A DNA stretch of 64,000 bases from Fimbriimonadaceae bacterium (GCA_019638675.1 JAHBTE010000001.1:1954605-2018604); one strand, 5' to 3'; numbered from the stretch's first letter, positions 34,100 through 43,194 are shown. Notes: generated by a model not told the origin, from the letters alone. A program made the numbers and translations.

Positions 34100-34322
34100 C
34101 CGAATGTGTCCCTTGCATGATTCTACGATCTATGTAGAAGTAAAGAACCATAAACGCCACGAAAAAGAACAGGCTCGGCAGAATCGGATACCGAGGGAAG
34201 ATGTGGTAGTACCACACCATTTTTTGAAGAAGAACCGCGAGGAGAATCCCGATTGCTACGCTAATCGTGGTGCGGATCAAGCGGTTCAGCCGTTGCACTT
34301 GGGAAGTTTCTGGTTCCGGCAT
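34089..34322 (-). CDS. Small two-helix membrane protein
   Basis: The 77-residue product has a polar N-terminus and two membrane segments (about 18-37 and 45-64), ending in a short charged tail. The ATG at 34322 has a good GAGG just upstream. The longer frame to 34349 would start inside a terminator hairpin and is rejected. Its end overlaps the cysteine desulfurase start by 11 bases, so the two are translationally coupled. No family is recognised. Confidence 0.6.
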   Translation of the reverse strand: MPEPETSQVQRLNRLIRTTISVAIGILLAVLLQKMVWYYHIFPRYPILPSLFFFVAFMVLYFYIDRRIMQGTHSDEA

Positions 34323-34338
34323 TACCTCACCCCTTAAT

Positions 34339-34364
34339 CCCCTCTCCATTGAAACGGAGAGGGG
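34339..34364 (-). terminator. Intrinsic terminator after sucD
   Basis: CCCCTCTCC and GGAGAGGGG pair perfectly over 9 bases with an 8-base loop, 10 bases past the sucD stop. The T-run on the minus strand is weak (ATTAAGG), so termination may be partial. Confidence 0.6.
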
Positions 34365-34373
34365 AAGTTAAAT

Positions 34374-35258
34374 CTATACGCCAGCGGCGACGAGAGATTC
34401 TTTCACCATTTCGGCGATTTGTGCCGTGGTGTCGGCCACCTTTGCACCAGCATCCATGAGTGAATCTACTTTAGATTGTGGAGTACCTAATCCGCCGCTG
34501 ATGATCGCACCTGCGTGGCCCATTCGCTTCCCTGGAGGTGCAGTTCGCCCAGAGATAAATGCGACTACTGGCTTGGTCATGTGTTCTTTAATGTAGGCCG
34601 CACCGGCTTCTTCATCGGTTCCGCCAATTTCACCGATCATAACGACTGCCTTGGTTTCTGGATCGTTTTCAAACATCTCCAAGGTGTCAATAAACCTTGT
34701 GCCGATCACTGGGTCGCCACCAATGCCGACACAGGTGGTTTGTCCGAGGTCAGCGCGGGTGAGTTCCCAAGCGACTTCGTAGGTCAAGGTGCCGGAGCGG
34801 CTGACCATTCCGATCGGCCCTTTTTTAAAGATGTGACCGGGCATGATGCCCATCTTGCATTCCTCAGGAGTGATGATGCCCGCGCAGTTGCCGCCCAAAA
34901 GTCGGGAAGTTCCGTTCGTTTTAAGCTTATTGACAACGTGAGTCATGTCGGCGACGGGAACGCCTTCGGTGATCAAAGTGATGAATGGGATGCCTGCGTC
35001 TTCGGCTTCTAAGACGGAGTCAGCGGCAAATGGAGCGGGGACAAAAATCAAACAAGCATCTGCGCCGGTTTTGGCAACGGCTTCGTGCATCGTATCAAAA
35101 ACGGGAAGTCCAAGATGTTGCTGACCGCCTTTGCCTGGGGTCACACCGCCGACTACCTGAGTGCCGTACTTGAGCATTTGCTCTGCATGAAAACTGCCTT
35201 CTTTTCCGGTCATTCCGGCGACGACGACTTTTGTGTTTTTATTGACCAGTACGGACAT
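34374..35258 (-). CDS. sucD: Succinyl-CoA synthetase alpha subunit
   Basis: SucD is the phosphohistidine subunit that links CoA and succinate to NTP synthesis in the TCA cycle. The 294-residue protein has the CoA-binding Rossmann start ([10 protein letters not shown], 15-24), GGNCAG near 122-127, SRSGTLTYE (153-161), and the active-site His in [11 protein letters not shown] (His248). AGGAAG precedes the ATG by about 5 bases. The beta subunit gene sucC, normally adjacent, is not in the window. Confidence 0.95.
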   Translation of the reverse strand: MSVLVNKNTKVVVAGMTGKEGSFHAEQMLKYGTQVVGGVTPGKGGQQHLGLPVFDTMHEAVAKTGADACLIFVPAPFAADSVLEAEDAGIPFITLITEGVPVADMTHVVNKLKTNGTSRLLGGNCAGIITPEECKMGIMPGHIFKKGPIGMVSRSGTLTYEVAWELTRADLGQTTCVGIGGDPVIGTRFIDTLEMFENDPETKAVVMIGEIGGTDEEAGAAYIKEHMTKPVVAFISGRTAPPGKRMGHAGAIISGGLGTPQSKVDSLMDAGAKVADTTAQIAEMVKESLVAAGV

Positions 35259-35339
35259 TGAATCTTCCTAACCTCGGAGAATACCGAACCCGGCGTTGAA
35301 TCCCGGGCCACTTTAATAAGACAAAGATTTGTAAAAAAT

Positions 35340-35361
35340 CCCTCCCCAATTCTGGGGAGGA
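35340..35361 (-). terminator. Intrinsic terminator after the cyclophilin gene
   Basis: CCTCCCC (35341-35347) and GGGGAGG (35354-35360) form a 7-base stem. On the minus strand it is followed by a run of six T. It lies 32 bases beyond the cyclophilin stop codon. Confidence 0.8.
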
Positions 35362-35392
35362 GAGTAAGTTAGGCACATTACTACGACAATAC

Positions 35393-35929
35393 TTACTTCA
35401 TCCGAGCGGAGCGAATAAGATCGCCGCGCTGGCATTTTTCGATGACATCCCAGCCACTGGAGATTTTTCCGAACGCTACGTATTTGCCATCCAGACGCTT
35501 GTTGTCGGCTAGGTTGATAAAAAAGTGACTGCTACCGCTGTTATCACCCGGAGATTCAAGAGCGATTCCGAGAGTGCCTTTTAAGTGGCTGAGCGGAGAT
35601 TTTTCGAACGGGATGGTTGGCCCAAACGCTTCTTCGCCTAATCCTTCGGTTCCGCCGTGCTCACCCGGTTTGACTCGAGCTTCGCTCGGCAACACGGCTT
35701 TTGAAGTTGGGTCGCCCGTTTGCAGGACAAATCCGTTGACTTTGCGGTGGAACAGCATGCCGTCGTAAACTTTTTGCTCAATCAGCCACTGAAAATGCTT
35801 ACAGGTCAGCGGGGCAGATTGCCGATCAAGTTCGATAGTGAATGAGCCCCGACCATCGACAACGAATTCAACATGGTTCAATTCTTGAGTTGGGATCAGT
35901 AGAGCGGCGGCAAGGCAAGCTGAGAGCAT
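35393..35929 (-). CDS. Cyclophilin-type peptidyl-prolyl isomerase, exported
   Basis: The 178-residue protein has a short hydrophobic N-terminus (1-14), likely a signal peptide, and a cyclophilin domain. Conserved parts are the YDGMLFHRKVNGFVLQTGDP stretch (about 55-74), the SSHFFINL strand and the final VAFGKI...WDVIEKC. It should speed prolyl isomerisation of periplasmic or surface proteins. The TAGACT box 6 bases before the ATG suggests a leaderless mRNA. Confidence 0.88.
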   Translation of the reverse strand: MLSACLAAALLIPTQELNHVEFVVDGRGSFTIELDRQSAPLTCKHFQWLIEQKVYDGMLFHRKVNGFVLQTGDPTSKAVLPSEARVKPGEHGGTEGLGEEAFGPTIPFEKSPLSHLKGTLGIALESPGDNSGSSHFFINLADNKRLDGKYVAFGKISSGWDVIEKCQRGDLIRSARMK

Positions 35930-35935
35930 ATAAAT

Positions 35936-35941
35936 AGTCTA
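35936..35941 (-). promoter_or_regulatory. -10 box of the cyclophilin gene, leaderless arrangement
   Basis: The minus strand shows TAGACT followed by 6 bases and the ATG at 35929. No Shine-Dalgarno fits in the gap. Confidence 0.4.
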
Positions 35942-35971
35942 CTAGAGAACTAACGAAAAGTCACCCGCTGA

Positions 35972-36127
35972 TTAAGCGAGTTGACCTTCGAGAAGTTCGA
36001 GCTTTTGATCAATGTTGTCGGCGAGAGCATGTGCATCTTGGCTTTGTTCAATCACCCGATCGATGACTTTGGAAAGAACAAAACCGATGGCGACGCCGAC
36101 GGCGAGAAATGCGAGATTTTTGCCCAC
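35972..36127 (-). CDS. 51-residue single-span membrane protein
   Basis: An uninterrupted frame runs from GTG 36127 to TAA 35972. It encodes a hydrophobic segment (about 5-19, FLAVGVAIGFVLSKV) followed by a charged, heptad-like helix (about 24-50). This is a coherent small inner-membrane protein pattern, and it fills an otherwise empty gap on the strand of its neighbours. The ribosome binding site is weak. An inverted repeat (36131-36150) directly upstream may be regulatory or may terminate the gene before it. Confidence 0.5.
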   Translation of the reverse strand: MGKNLAFLAVGVAIGFVLSKVIDRVIEQSQDAHALADNIDQKLELLEGQLA

Positions 36128-36130
36128 GAG

Positions 36131-36150
36131 CTGAGTTTACTTGAACTCAG
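36131..36150. repeat. Inverted repeat upstream of the 51-residue gene
   Basis: CTGAGTT (36131-36137) and AACTCAG (36144-36150) are perfect inverted arms with a 6-base spacer, 36 bases past the stop of the 36186-36830 gene. No T-run follows. The same arm wording occurs in the terminator at 487-518. Confidence 0.45.
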
Positions 36151-36185
36151 GCTTGAGAATTGCAACGCTAAGCCGAGATTTGGGT

Positions 36186-36830
36186 CTAGATGACTCGAAG
36201 CGGCTCAGGGCTGTGAAAATACGAATTATCGTAAAACGGCAATCCAAGGATGCTGGCCCACCGCGCCCCGTCGTGGGCGATTCGACCAGCTTTCGCGTTG
36301 AGGTTCATTCCGGTGGAGAGCACATGGCGCTCGGTTCCAATAATGAGCAAAGGTTCTTTGTTATGCTTCCAATGGAGTACAAGTCGGTAGACCACCATCT
36401 GACCGCCTAGTGTGGGTGTGGGGTCTTGCTCGGCGAGAAGAACAATTGCGTCCAGTTCGGCTAGCGAACCCTTGATGATTCGTTTGAATAATCCTTGCCC
36501 TTCACGTCGGGCATAAGATTTCGCTCGTGTATCGCAAGTCATACGCTCGCTACTCAGTTGCCCCCATAGCCCAGAAAAGAAGACAAGCGGGCCAGTCCAT
36601 ACGAGAACGGATGGGCCAAGAATAAGGATGCTGAGGCCAAAAAACGAACCGAAAAACGCGATGACCCCAAAAGCCAAGCAGGCGTTAGTGAGGGTGTCGT
36701 ACCAAGCAGGCGGAGCAAAGATCAATCTGGTTTCGCGCCAGATACGCCCAGCGAGAGGAGTTTCCAGTCCGCCTTTATTGCGAGAGCGAATCAGTTGCGG
36801 GCGTTCTGGGGTTGGTCGCTCCGGGTACAT
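36186..36830 (-). CDS. Membrane protein of unknown function, two helices
   Basis: The 214-residue protein has a basic, proline-containing N-terminus and two adjacent membrane helices (about 47-70 and 73-92). A C-terminal cytoplasmic-looking domain (about 95-214) contains a strand pattern (GGQMVVYRLVLHWK, EPLLIIGTERHVL). No family is recognised. A TACACT box 5 bases before the ATG overlaps the -10 box of the divergent gene at 36854. Confidence 0.6.
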   Translation of the reverse strand: MYPERPTPERPQLIRSRNKGGLETPLAGRIWRETRLIFAPPAWYDTLTNACLAFGVIAFFGSFFGLSILILGPSVLVWTGPLVFFSGLWGQLSSERMTCDTRAKSYARREGQGLFKRIIKGSLAELDAIVLLAEQDPTPTLGGQMVVYRLVLHWKHNKEPLLIIGTERHVLSTGMNLNAKAGRIAHDGARWASILGLPFYDNSYFHSPEPLRVI

Positions 36831-36835
36831 GGCTT

Positions 36836-36845
36836 AGTGTATCGT
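36836..36845. promoter_or_regulatory. Overlapping divergent -10 boxes
   Basis: TACACT on the minus strand (36841-36836) and TATCGT on the plus strand (36840-36845) share two bases. Each lies 5-8 bases before the start codon of its gene, in a gap of only 23 bases. Both transcripts would be leaderless or nearly so, and polymerase could not bind both at once. Confidence 0.4.
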
Positions 36846-36853
36846 AGACCATC

Positions 36854-37261
36854 ATGACGGAAGATCGCGACCCTTATGTGTTGTATCGCAAATGGTTTTA
36901 TGCGGCGGCAATCTACAACGTAGTTTGGGGCGGGCTGGTTTCGATCTTTCCGGGGCAATATTTTGATCTTATTGGAATGGAGCGTCCCACTTTTCTGCCG
37001 ATTTGGTCGGGCGTGGGAATGATGGTTATGGTTTATGGACTCGGTTACTATTACATCGCCCGCGATCCGGAGCGGTACGGAAACTTCGTATGGATTGGGC
37101 TCCTGGGCAAAACTCTTGGCCCGGTTGGCGGGGGATTGGCGATTCTACAAGGGCAGCTACCGCTGGCTTTTGCTTGGACATTTGTGATGAACGACCTGAT
37201 TTGGTGGCCAGTGTTTTGGAGCTTTGCGTTAAAGTTTGCTCGTAATCCGCTTTTGAGGTAG
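36854..37261 (+). CDS. Four-helix membrane protein of unknown function
   Basis: The 135-residue protein is almost entirely hydrophobic with about four membrane helices (15-35, 48-68, 76-97, 104-125) and short polar turns. Aromatic residues and Gly are frequent. It resembles small uncharacterised integral membrane proteins but has no motif I can name. It is 33 bases upstream of the DinB-like gene. Confidence 0.6.
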   Translation: MTEDRDPYVLYRKWFYAAAIYNVVWGGLVSIFPGQYFDLIGMERPTFLPIWSGVGMMVMVYGLGYYYIARDPERYGNFVWIGLLGKTLGPVGGGLAILQGQLPLAFAWTFVMNDLIWWPVFWSFALKFARNPLLR

Positions 37262-37282
37262 CAATCAGGTAGTAGACTGGTG

Positions 37283-37288
37283 TATCTT
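37283..37288 (+). promoter_or_regulatory. -10 box of the DinB-like gene, leaderless arrangement
   Basis: TATCTT is followed by 6 bases and the ATG at 37295. No Shine-Dalgarno is possible in the remaining space. Confidence 0.4.
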
Positions 37289-37294
37289 TAGCTT

Positions 37295-37792
37295 ATGGCA
37301 GATTGGGACGTGATGATTAAAGCTTGGGACGAATACTTCTGGGAGTATTCGCTGGCACTTAAAGACCTCGATGACGATAAGGTTTGGGTGCGACCTCATC
37401 CGGCCTTGTTGAGCATAGGTGAACTAACTGGGCATGTCGCGTATGGAGAAGCAGTTCGGTTTCTTGGCGACAAAGAGCGGCCTGATGTTGAGAAAATGTC
37501 TATTCAAAGCCCGCTGATAGATGAGCGCTTTAGGTATTACCTCTCGCAGAAAGATGCGCCAGTCGCTTTAGATATGAGTGCCGAGGAACTGGCTAGTGAA
37601 CTTGCCCGAGTTCATGAGGCGTGCAAACAAGCATTTTTGAACCTCAATCCGGATTACGACGACAAATTGCCAGGTTTTGAAGGTTGGACTTGGCGTTCAA
37701 CGCTGGTTTATCACATGTTCCACGTTTCTTATCACGCAGGGCAGGCGTATTCGGTTCGTCATTTGCTCGGCGATACTCCGGAAGATAACTAG
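37295..37792 (+). CDS. DinB/YfiT-like four-helix protein
   Basis: The 165-residue protein fits the DinB fold, a four-helix bundle with a three-His metal site. Helix 2 carries IGELTGHVAYGE (His at 47), and the last helix contains YHMFHVSYHAGQ, with His residues spaced as in metal-binding members. The family includes thiol transferases and many proteins of unknown role. It is separated by 144 bases from dnaE, with no evidence of co-regulation. Confidence 0.75.
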   Translation: MADWDVMIKAWDEYFWEYSLALKDLDDDKVWVRPHPALLSIGELTGHVAYGEAVRFLGDKERPDVEKMSIQSPLIDERFRYYLSQKDAPVALDMSAEELASELARVHEACKQAFLNLNPDYDDKLPGFEGWTWRSTLVYHMFHVSYHAGQAYSVRHLLGDTPEDN

Positions 37793-37936
37793 GGTTTTGT
37801 TCAATTCTTCAAAGCTACGTTAGAGTTAGGGGAATACAAGTGGAAAAGCCCGTGGAATTGCGAGCATCGGGTGACATACTCACTTCGTCCCTTTCTTTGC
37901 CGATTTGCGTCCTGCAATTGGTGATTCACGCCCTTC

Positions 37937-40900
37937 ATGTGCCAACAGCCTTTCGTCCATCTCCATAACCACACTGAGTATTCGCTGCTTGACGGCGCAA
38001 CTCGGATTAAGGATATGGTCAAGCGGGCGAAAGAAAACGACATGCCCGCTCTGGCGATCACTGACCACGGGGTCATGTTTGGGTGCATGGAGTTCTACTT
38101 CGAGTGCAAAAAGCAGGGCGTCAAGCCGATCATCGGCATGGAAGCTTATGTCGCGCCTGGCGGACGGCTGAACCGCCAGCGTGGCGAAGAAAAAGATAGC
38201 TTCCACCTCCTCCTCCTCGCCAAGAACATTGAGGGTTATCGTAATTTGTGCAAACTGCACACAACTGCCGCACTGGAAGGATTTTATTACCGGCCCCGTA
38301 TAGACCACGAGGTTCTGGCTCAACACGCGAAAGGGCTGATTTCTTCAACAACCTGCCTAGGGAGCGAGGTCAACCAAGCGTTGCTGAATAACGACTATGA
38401 CCGGGCACTCAAAATCGCCGGGTTCTATCGCGATTTGTTTGACGCGGACAGCTACTTTGTAGAACTCCAAGACCACGGTTTGCCCGAGCAGAAGCTCTGC
38501 AATGAAGGGCTCCTCAAAATTGCCAAAGACTTGAAGTTACCGCTCGTTTGTACGAACGACGCGCACTACCTTTGCCGCGAAGATGCTGACCCGCACGATG
38601 TGTTGCTTTGCATCGGGACAGGCAGCCTTCGGGAAGACAATAAGCGGTTCAAGTTTACTGGGGAAGAGTTCTATGTGAAAACGCCAGAGGAAATGGCGAA
38701 GCTGTTCCCTCAGCTTCCCGAGGCGATGGAGAACAGTCTCATGTTCGCGGATATGTGCGACTTGGAACTCGGCTCCGCGACCGCATTGATGCCAGAACCC
38801 GATCTGGAACCTGGTCACACGCCGATGAGCTATCTGCGACATCTGGCGGAAAAAGGATTGAAGGATCGAGTCAGCAATCCAGACGACAGCTACTACGAAC
38901 GCCTGAACTATGAACTGGGTGTCATCGAACAAACAGGCTACGAAACCTACTTTTTGCTTGTGAAGGAATTTGCCCAATTCACCCGGAGCCAAGACATCAT
39001 GTTCGGGGTGCGGGGTTCGGCGGCTGGTTCGCTAGTGAGCTATACGGTCGGGATCACTGATGTTGACCCTGTCTACTACGACCTCACATTTGAGCGGTTT
39101 TTGAACCCAGAACGGGTTTCTATGCCCGATGTTGACATGGACTTTGAAGACGCCCGCCGGGACGAAGTCATTCGTTGGGTTACGGAGAAGTACGGTCAGG
39201 AACGGGTAGCGCAGATCATCACGTTTGGAACGCTTGGCCCGAAGGCGGCCATTCGTGATGCCGCGCGAGTGATGGGATTTATGCCGTTTGAAGCAGATCG
39301 CGTTGCTAAAACCATCCCCACCGGGCCAGGATGGAGCATCGATCGGGCGCACAAAGAAGTCGCCGAATTCAAAGAACTGTACGGCTACGACCCTAAAGTC
39401 AAGCAGTTGGTTGATACCGCTCACCGCATTGAAGGGTTGGCTCGGCACGCTGGGGTTCACGCCGCAGGGGTTGTGATTTCGCAAGAGCCGCTGAGTGATT
39501 ACGTTCCGCTTTATCGGGGTAGTGACGGTCAGGCCGTTACAGCCTACGAAATGGGCATTCTGGAGAAAATTGGCTTGCTCAAAATGGACTTTTTGGGTCT
39601 AAGCAACCTCACGGTGATGGCCCGGGCAATTGAAAACATTCGCGAGAGCCACAAACACCTTCCTGAGGACGAACTGAACCTGAACCATCCGATTTTGGCG
39701 GGAGGGCATCGTGCGATTCCGTTTGACGACCAGAAAACTTACGACATGCTCAGCCGGGGTGAAACGGTGGGTGTGTTCCAACTTGAATCTGGCGGGATGC
39801 GCCGCAACATCATTGAGCTCAAACCCCAGAGCGTGCAAGAACTCGCGGCTATGGTCGCGCTCTATCGGCCTGGACCGATGGAGCACATTCCAAGGTTTGT
39901 TTCCAACAAGTTCGGCAAGACTCCAATTGAACTGGTCGAAGAACGGATGCGTCCGTTGCTCGAAGAAACTTACGGGATCATCGTTTACCAAGACCAAGTT
40001 CTCAAGCTGGTTCAAGCACTGGCAGGATTTAGTCTTGGAAAAGCGGACATTCTGCGCCGCGCGATGGGTAAGAAAGACAAAGACATCATGGACGCCATGC
40101 GCAGCGAGTTCATGGCTGGCTGCAAAGAAAATGATGTCGAGGAATCAGCCGCGGGCAAAGTGTGGGATTTGCTGCTGCCATTCGCTGGCTACGCGTTCAA
40201 CAAGGCACACGCAGTTTGTTATGCGATCCTGGCTTACCAAACCGCGTATCTCAAGGCAAATTACCCGGTCGAATATCTGGCTGGTTTGCTAGCCGTGTTC
40301 CGTGAGCGAGAAGATAAAGTCACCACCTTCATCGAAGAGTGCCGCCGAAGCAAGATTCCCGTCCTTCCGCCCGATGTCAATCGTTCGATGCTTGACTTCA
40401 CAATCGAAGAACACGAGGTCGGTAAAGGTAAGAAAAAACAGAAAACTCAAGCAATCCGATTTGGACTCGGCGCGATCAAAGGTGTGGGTGAAGGGCTAGT
40501 CCGCAAGATCGTTGAAGAACGAAATAATGAGCCATTTGAACATTTGTTCAACTTCTGTGACCGATTGCGTCAAGCGGGCCTGAACAAAGGTTCATTAGAA
40601 GGTCTCATCCGGGCAGGTGCGCTAGATAGCATTGACAAGAACCGCTTTAAGCTTCTCAACGCCGCCGAAGGGGCATTGATATTCGCTGATAACGCTAATC
40701 GCCAGCGGATCGTAGGGCAGGATTCTTTGTTTGGCGATTCGGATGAATTAGAACTACAGTTGCCGACTTTGCCGGATGTTCCGGCTCCTGAGCGGGGCGA
40801 CATTCTCAAGATGGAGAAGGAAACGATGGGGATCTACATCTCAGATCACCCTCTTCGCGGTTATGAGTTCACCCTAAAGCAATCGGGGACTCACACTTGC

Positions 40901-41518
40901 GCGCAGGTGCTTGAACTTGAGCAACCTCAGAAAGTAACTGTGGCGGGGGTTCTTAGCCAAGTCAGCATCAAGCCAAGCCAACGGACGGGCAGTTTGGTCG
41001 CGAGGCTTGCGATTGAAGATTTCACTGGTCAGGTCGGATGCTTTGCATTTGGAGACACGGTCAGCAAGTTCCAGCACGTGATTGAGAAAGACAAGGTTGT
41101 TTCCATTACAGGGCGGATTAAATTCGACGACCGCCCGCAGGCAACCGAGAGAATTCCAGAAATTCAGGTTTATGAGGTTTCCGAACTAGCCGCGCCAGTT
41201 GCTGTGGAGATGGATGATTCAGTCGCTGGGCGAATCATGCTCAGAATCAAAAGCGCGAAGGAAGCGCAATTGCTTCGGGTTCGTGACATTGTCGAAAGCA
41301 ATCCGGGTGACTGGGAAGTGCTATTACAGTTTGTGCAAGCGACAGATTCCACTCCGGTCGTTTTGCTTAACCGAGTTCAAGGTACGGACGAAGTGATCAG
41401 GCAATTCAGGAGAGCCTTGGATGATGCCGATATAGAAACAGTAAGCACAGAAGGCTACTCCGCTCCCGAAGTGTCGGAAGACCTGGCAGAGGGACAGAAA
41501 GAAGCTCTGGTGCGTTAA
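37937..41518 (+). CDS. dnaE: DNA polymerase III alpha subunit
   Basis: DnaE is the replicative polymerase. The 1193-residue protein has the PHP domain (from HLHNHTEYSLLDGA, 8-21), and the polymerase core with GVRGSAAGS and PDVDMDF (397-403). Asp398, Asp400 and Asp551 (in KMDFLGLSN) form the catalytic triad. Further on are the finger and beta-binding regions and an OB-fold near 1000-1080 (QKVTVAGVLS). The PHP residues for metal binding look intact. There is no PolC-type exonuclease, so this is the DnaE1 form. The exported coiled-coil gene follows. Confidence 0.97.
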   Translation: MCQQPFVHLHNHTEYSLLDGATRIKDMVKRAKENDMPALAITDHGVMFGCMEFYFECKKQGVKPIIGMEAYVAPGGRLNRQRGEEKDSFHLLLLAKNIEGYRNLCKLHTTAALEGFYYRPRIDHEVLAQHAKGLISSTTCLGSEVNQALLNNDYDRALKIAGFYRDLFDADSYFVELQDHGLPEQKLCNEGLLKIAKDLKLPLVCTNDAHYLCREDADPHDVLLCIGTGSLREDNKRFKFTGEEFYVKTPEEMAKLFPQLPEAMENSLMFADMCDLELGSATALMPEPDLEPGHTPMSYLRHLAEKGLKDRVSNPDDSYYERLNYELGVIEQTGYETYFLLVKEFAQFTRSQDIMFGVRGSAAGSLVSYTVGITDVDPVYYDLTFERFLNPERVSMPDVDMDFEDARRDEVIRWVTEKYGQERVAQIITFGTLGPKAAIRDAARVMGFMPFEADRVAKTIPTGPGWSIDRAHKEVAEFKELYGYDPKVKQLVDTAHRIEGLARHAGVHAAGVVISQEPLSDYVPLYRGSDGQAVTAYEMGILEKIGLLKMDFLGLSNLTVMARAIENIRESHKHLPEDELNLNHPILAGGHRAIPFDDQKTYDMLSRGETVGVFQLESGGMRRNIIELKPQSVQELAAMVALYRPGPMEHIPRFVSNKFGKTPIELVEERMRPLLEETYGIIVYQDQVLKLVQALAGFSLGKADILRRAMGKKDKDIMDAMRSEFMAGCKENDVEESAAGKVWDLLLPFAGYAFNKAHAVCYAILAYQTAYLKANYPVEYLAGLLAVFREREDKVTTFIEECRRSKIPVLPPDVNRSMLDFTIEEHEVGKGKKKQKTQAIRFGLGAIKGVGEGLVRKIVEERNNEPFEHLFNFCDRLRQAGLNKGSLEGLIRAGALDSIDKNRFKLLNAAEGALIFADNANRQRIVGQDSLFGDSDELELQLPTLPDVPAPERGDILKMEKETMGIYISDHPLRGYEFTLKQSGTHTCAQVLELEQPQKVTVAGVLSQVSIKPSQRTGSLVARLAIEDFTGQVGCFAFGDTVSKFQHVIEKDKVVSITGRIKFDDRPQATERIPEIQVYEVSELAAPVAVEMDDSVAGRIMLRIKSAKEAQLLRVRDIVESNPGDWEVLLQFVQATDSTPVVLLNRVQGTDEVIRQFRRALDDADIETVSTEGYSAPEVSEDLAEGQKEALVR

Positions 41519-41546
41519 GATGATTGGATTCGTCAAGAGAAGAGAA

Positions 41547-42266
41547 ATGAAGAAGTTACTGGCAACCGGATTAGTTTTAGGAATGGCACTTGCCAGCAAC
41601 GTAGTGTTTGCGCAAAGTTTTGAAGAGCAAGTTTCTGACATGGGATTATTGCAGAGCAAAGAGGTTCAAACTGAACTTGGGTTTACTGAAGAGCTCCGCG
41701 CTAAGTTAAATGTTCATGCCGATGATTTTAACAAGAAGGCGAATAAGCTCCAAGAGGAGTATCGCAAGAAGGCCGAAGGCAAAAACCCACCTCCTCCAGC
41801 TCCAGTTGCTGAGTTAGCAAAGCTAGAAGTCGAATTGAAAAAGAAAGTTATGAAAGAACTTTCGGCGGCTCAGCTGAAGCGATTGAGCGAGCTAACCTTG
41901 CAAACTGCTGGGTACGCGGCGATGCTGGATGAAACCGTTGCCAATAAGATTGGACTTTCTAAAACCCAACTAGAAAAACTGCGAAACGCTTTTAAGGAAA
42001 ATGCTCAAGAAGCTCAGCGTTTACAAGAAGGCGCAATGAAGCCGATCTACGATAAATACGGCAAAGAAAAGCCAGCAGATGAAGCAGCGGCTAAAGCACT
42101 TCAAGAAAAAGTTCAGAAGGAAGTGCAGGCGGCAAACGAAAAGATTCAGCCTCAAATGAAAGCCTTGCAAGAAAAGTTCTTAAAGACCTTGAAACTTACG
42201 GTTAAGGCAATTCAATTCAACAAATTTGAGGCCCTGCAAGGAAAACCGTTCAGACCATCTCATTAA
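41547..42266 (+). CDS. Exported coiled-coil protein of unknown function
   Basis: The 239-residue product starts at ATG 41547, where a purine-rich AGAAGAGA lies just upstream, and has a clear signal peptide (MKKLLATG...ASNVVFA, about 1-22). The longer frame from 41520 is unlikely. The mature part is highly charged, rich in Lys, Glu, Ala and Gln, and predicted helical throughout with a PPPPAP break near 75. It resembles Spy/LTxxQ-type periplasmic helical proteins only in general character. It begins 28 bases after dnaE. Confidence 0.65.
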   Translation: MKKLLATGLVLGMALASNVVFAQSFEEQVSDMGLLQSKEVQTELGFTEELRAKLNVHADDFNKKANKLQEEYRKKAEGKNPPPPAPVAELAKLEVELKKKVMKELSAAQLKRLSELTLQTAGYAAMLDETVANKIGLSKTQLEKLRNAFKENAQEAQRLQEGAMKPIYDKYGKEKPADEAAAKALQEKVQKEVQAANEKIQPQMKALQEKFLKTLKLTVKAIQFNKFEALQGKPFRPSH

Positions 42267-42907
42267 TTCGGGTGGGTTTGCTCGCGGTAAAGCCAGTAGC
42301 TGTACGGCACTGGGATCAACACTGCGGTAATTACTATCGCCATCACCAGTAAAGGCGATGTTCCTACCAGTGTGAGGCCGATACCTGCAAAGGCAGTGTA
42401 GGTCATTAGCTTTGCCGCAAGACGATGAGTGCGCTCCCAGACAACTGGGGATTCCAGTGTCCATGGCGTGCGGATTCCAACAAAGTAGTTGGGAGTCACC
42501 TTGCCCATTAGATTTCCAAGAAATGCGAACAAGCCACATACGGCAATAGTTATGTACATGCTAATGTTCACTTGGCCCTTAGAGGCGTTGAGCATGGCAA
42601 ATTGGATAAGAAGCATAAAAGCCAAAACCGCATAAACGATCGAATCGTAGGTGGGGCGGAATTCTTCAATAGACTTTGTTTTTGGGCTCAGATGAGGCAA
42701 CGCGGCAAACAGCGCCGTGAGTCCGCACATCACCCAAATCATGAGCCATGCTCCGGATTCTTTTGCTTCGTACCGGTCGGCCACCCCTGCGGCACTAAAA
42801 TGAACGGGTATCTCGGCCGGCAAGGTAGGGAAGACCATTACTGTGTAGATAGCGGTTGCCGCGATTATAGCGGCGCAGTTCAGGATAAAAATCCAGGACT
42901 TGCTCAT
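42263..42907 (-). CDS. SdpI family integral membrane protein
   Basis: The 214-residue protein has about six membrane helices. An N-terminal DUF1648 segment (MVFPTLPAEIPVHFSAAGVADRY in order) and a C-terminal SdpI domain (MGKVTPNYFVGIRTPWTL, then WERTHRLAAKL) identify the family. In Bacillus SdpI confers immunity to the SdpC toxin and sequesters the repressor SdpR. Here an ArsR/SdpR-like gene overlaps it by 4 bases upstream, so the pair is conserved, but no SdpC-like toxin gene is in the window. Confidence 0.88.
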   Translation of the reverse strand: MSKSWIFILNCAAIIAATAIYTVMVFPTLPAEIPVHFSAAGVADRYEAKESGAWLMIWVMCGLTALFAALPHLSPKTKSIEEFRPTYDSIVYAVLAFMLLIQFAMLNASKGQVNISMYITIAVCGLFAFLGNLMGKVTPNYFVGIRTPWTLESPVVWERTHRLAAKLMTYTAFAGIGLTLVGTSPLLVMAIVITAVLIPVPYSYWLYREQTHPN

Positions 42908-43188
42908 CGTTGAACCTCGGGATTTGGGACGGTCGAATCGGTGAGTGACATAAGCGATGCAACGACATCCTGCACTAGGGTTGTATTGAGGCTGTAAATT
43001 AGTTGTTGACCCTCTCTACGAACCCTAACTAGATCAGCCTTTTTGAGATAGTTCAGGTGATGGCTGAGGGTTGGAGCAGTAAATTCAAATTTCTCTGCGA
43101 TCATGCCAACATTCATCTCCCCTTTTTGAAGGAGTCTGAGTATTTGCCGCCGACTCGGATCGGCAAGAGCTTTGAACGCTTCAGTCAC
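42904..43188 (-). CDS. ArsR/SdpR-like transcriptional repressor
   Basis: The 94-residue protein is a single winged helix-turn-helix of the ArsR family: KALADPSRRQILRLL (6-20), then the recognition helix around TAPTLSHHLNYLKKADLV (36-53) and a wing with RREGQQLIYSLN. No metal-binding Cys is present, as in SdpR-type members. The start is GTG 43188. It is translationally coupled to SdpI (ATGA overlap), and an imperfect palindrome at 43195-43210 is a likely operator for self-repression. Confidence 0.88.
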   Translation of the reverse strand: MTEAFKALADPSRRQILRLLQKGEMNVGMIAEKFEFTAPTLSHHLNYLKKADLVRVRREGQQLIYSLNTTLVQDVVASLMSLTDSTVPNPEVQR

Positions 43189-43194
43189 GCTTAA

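Noticed and set aside
34323-34349. Upstream start of the small membrane protein gene
   Set aside because: It lies within the sucD terminator hairpin, and the downstream ATG has a clear ribosome binding site.
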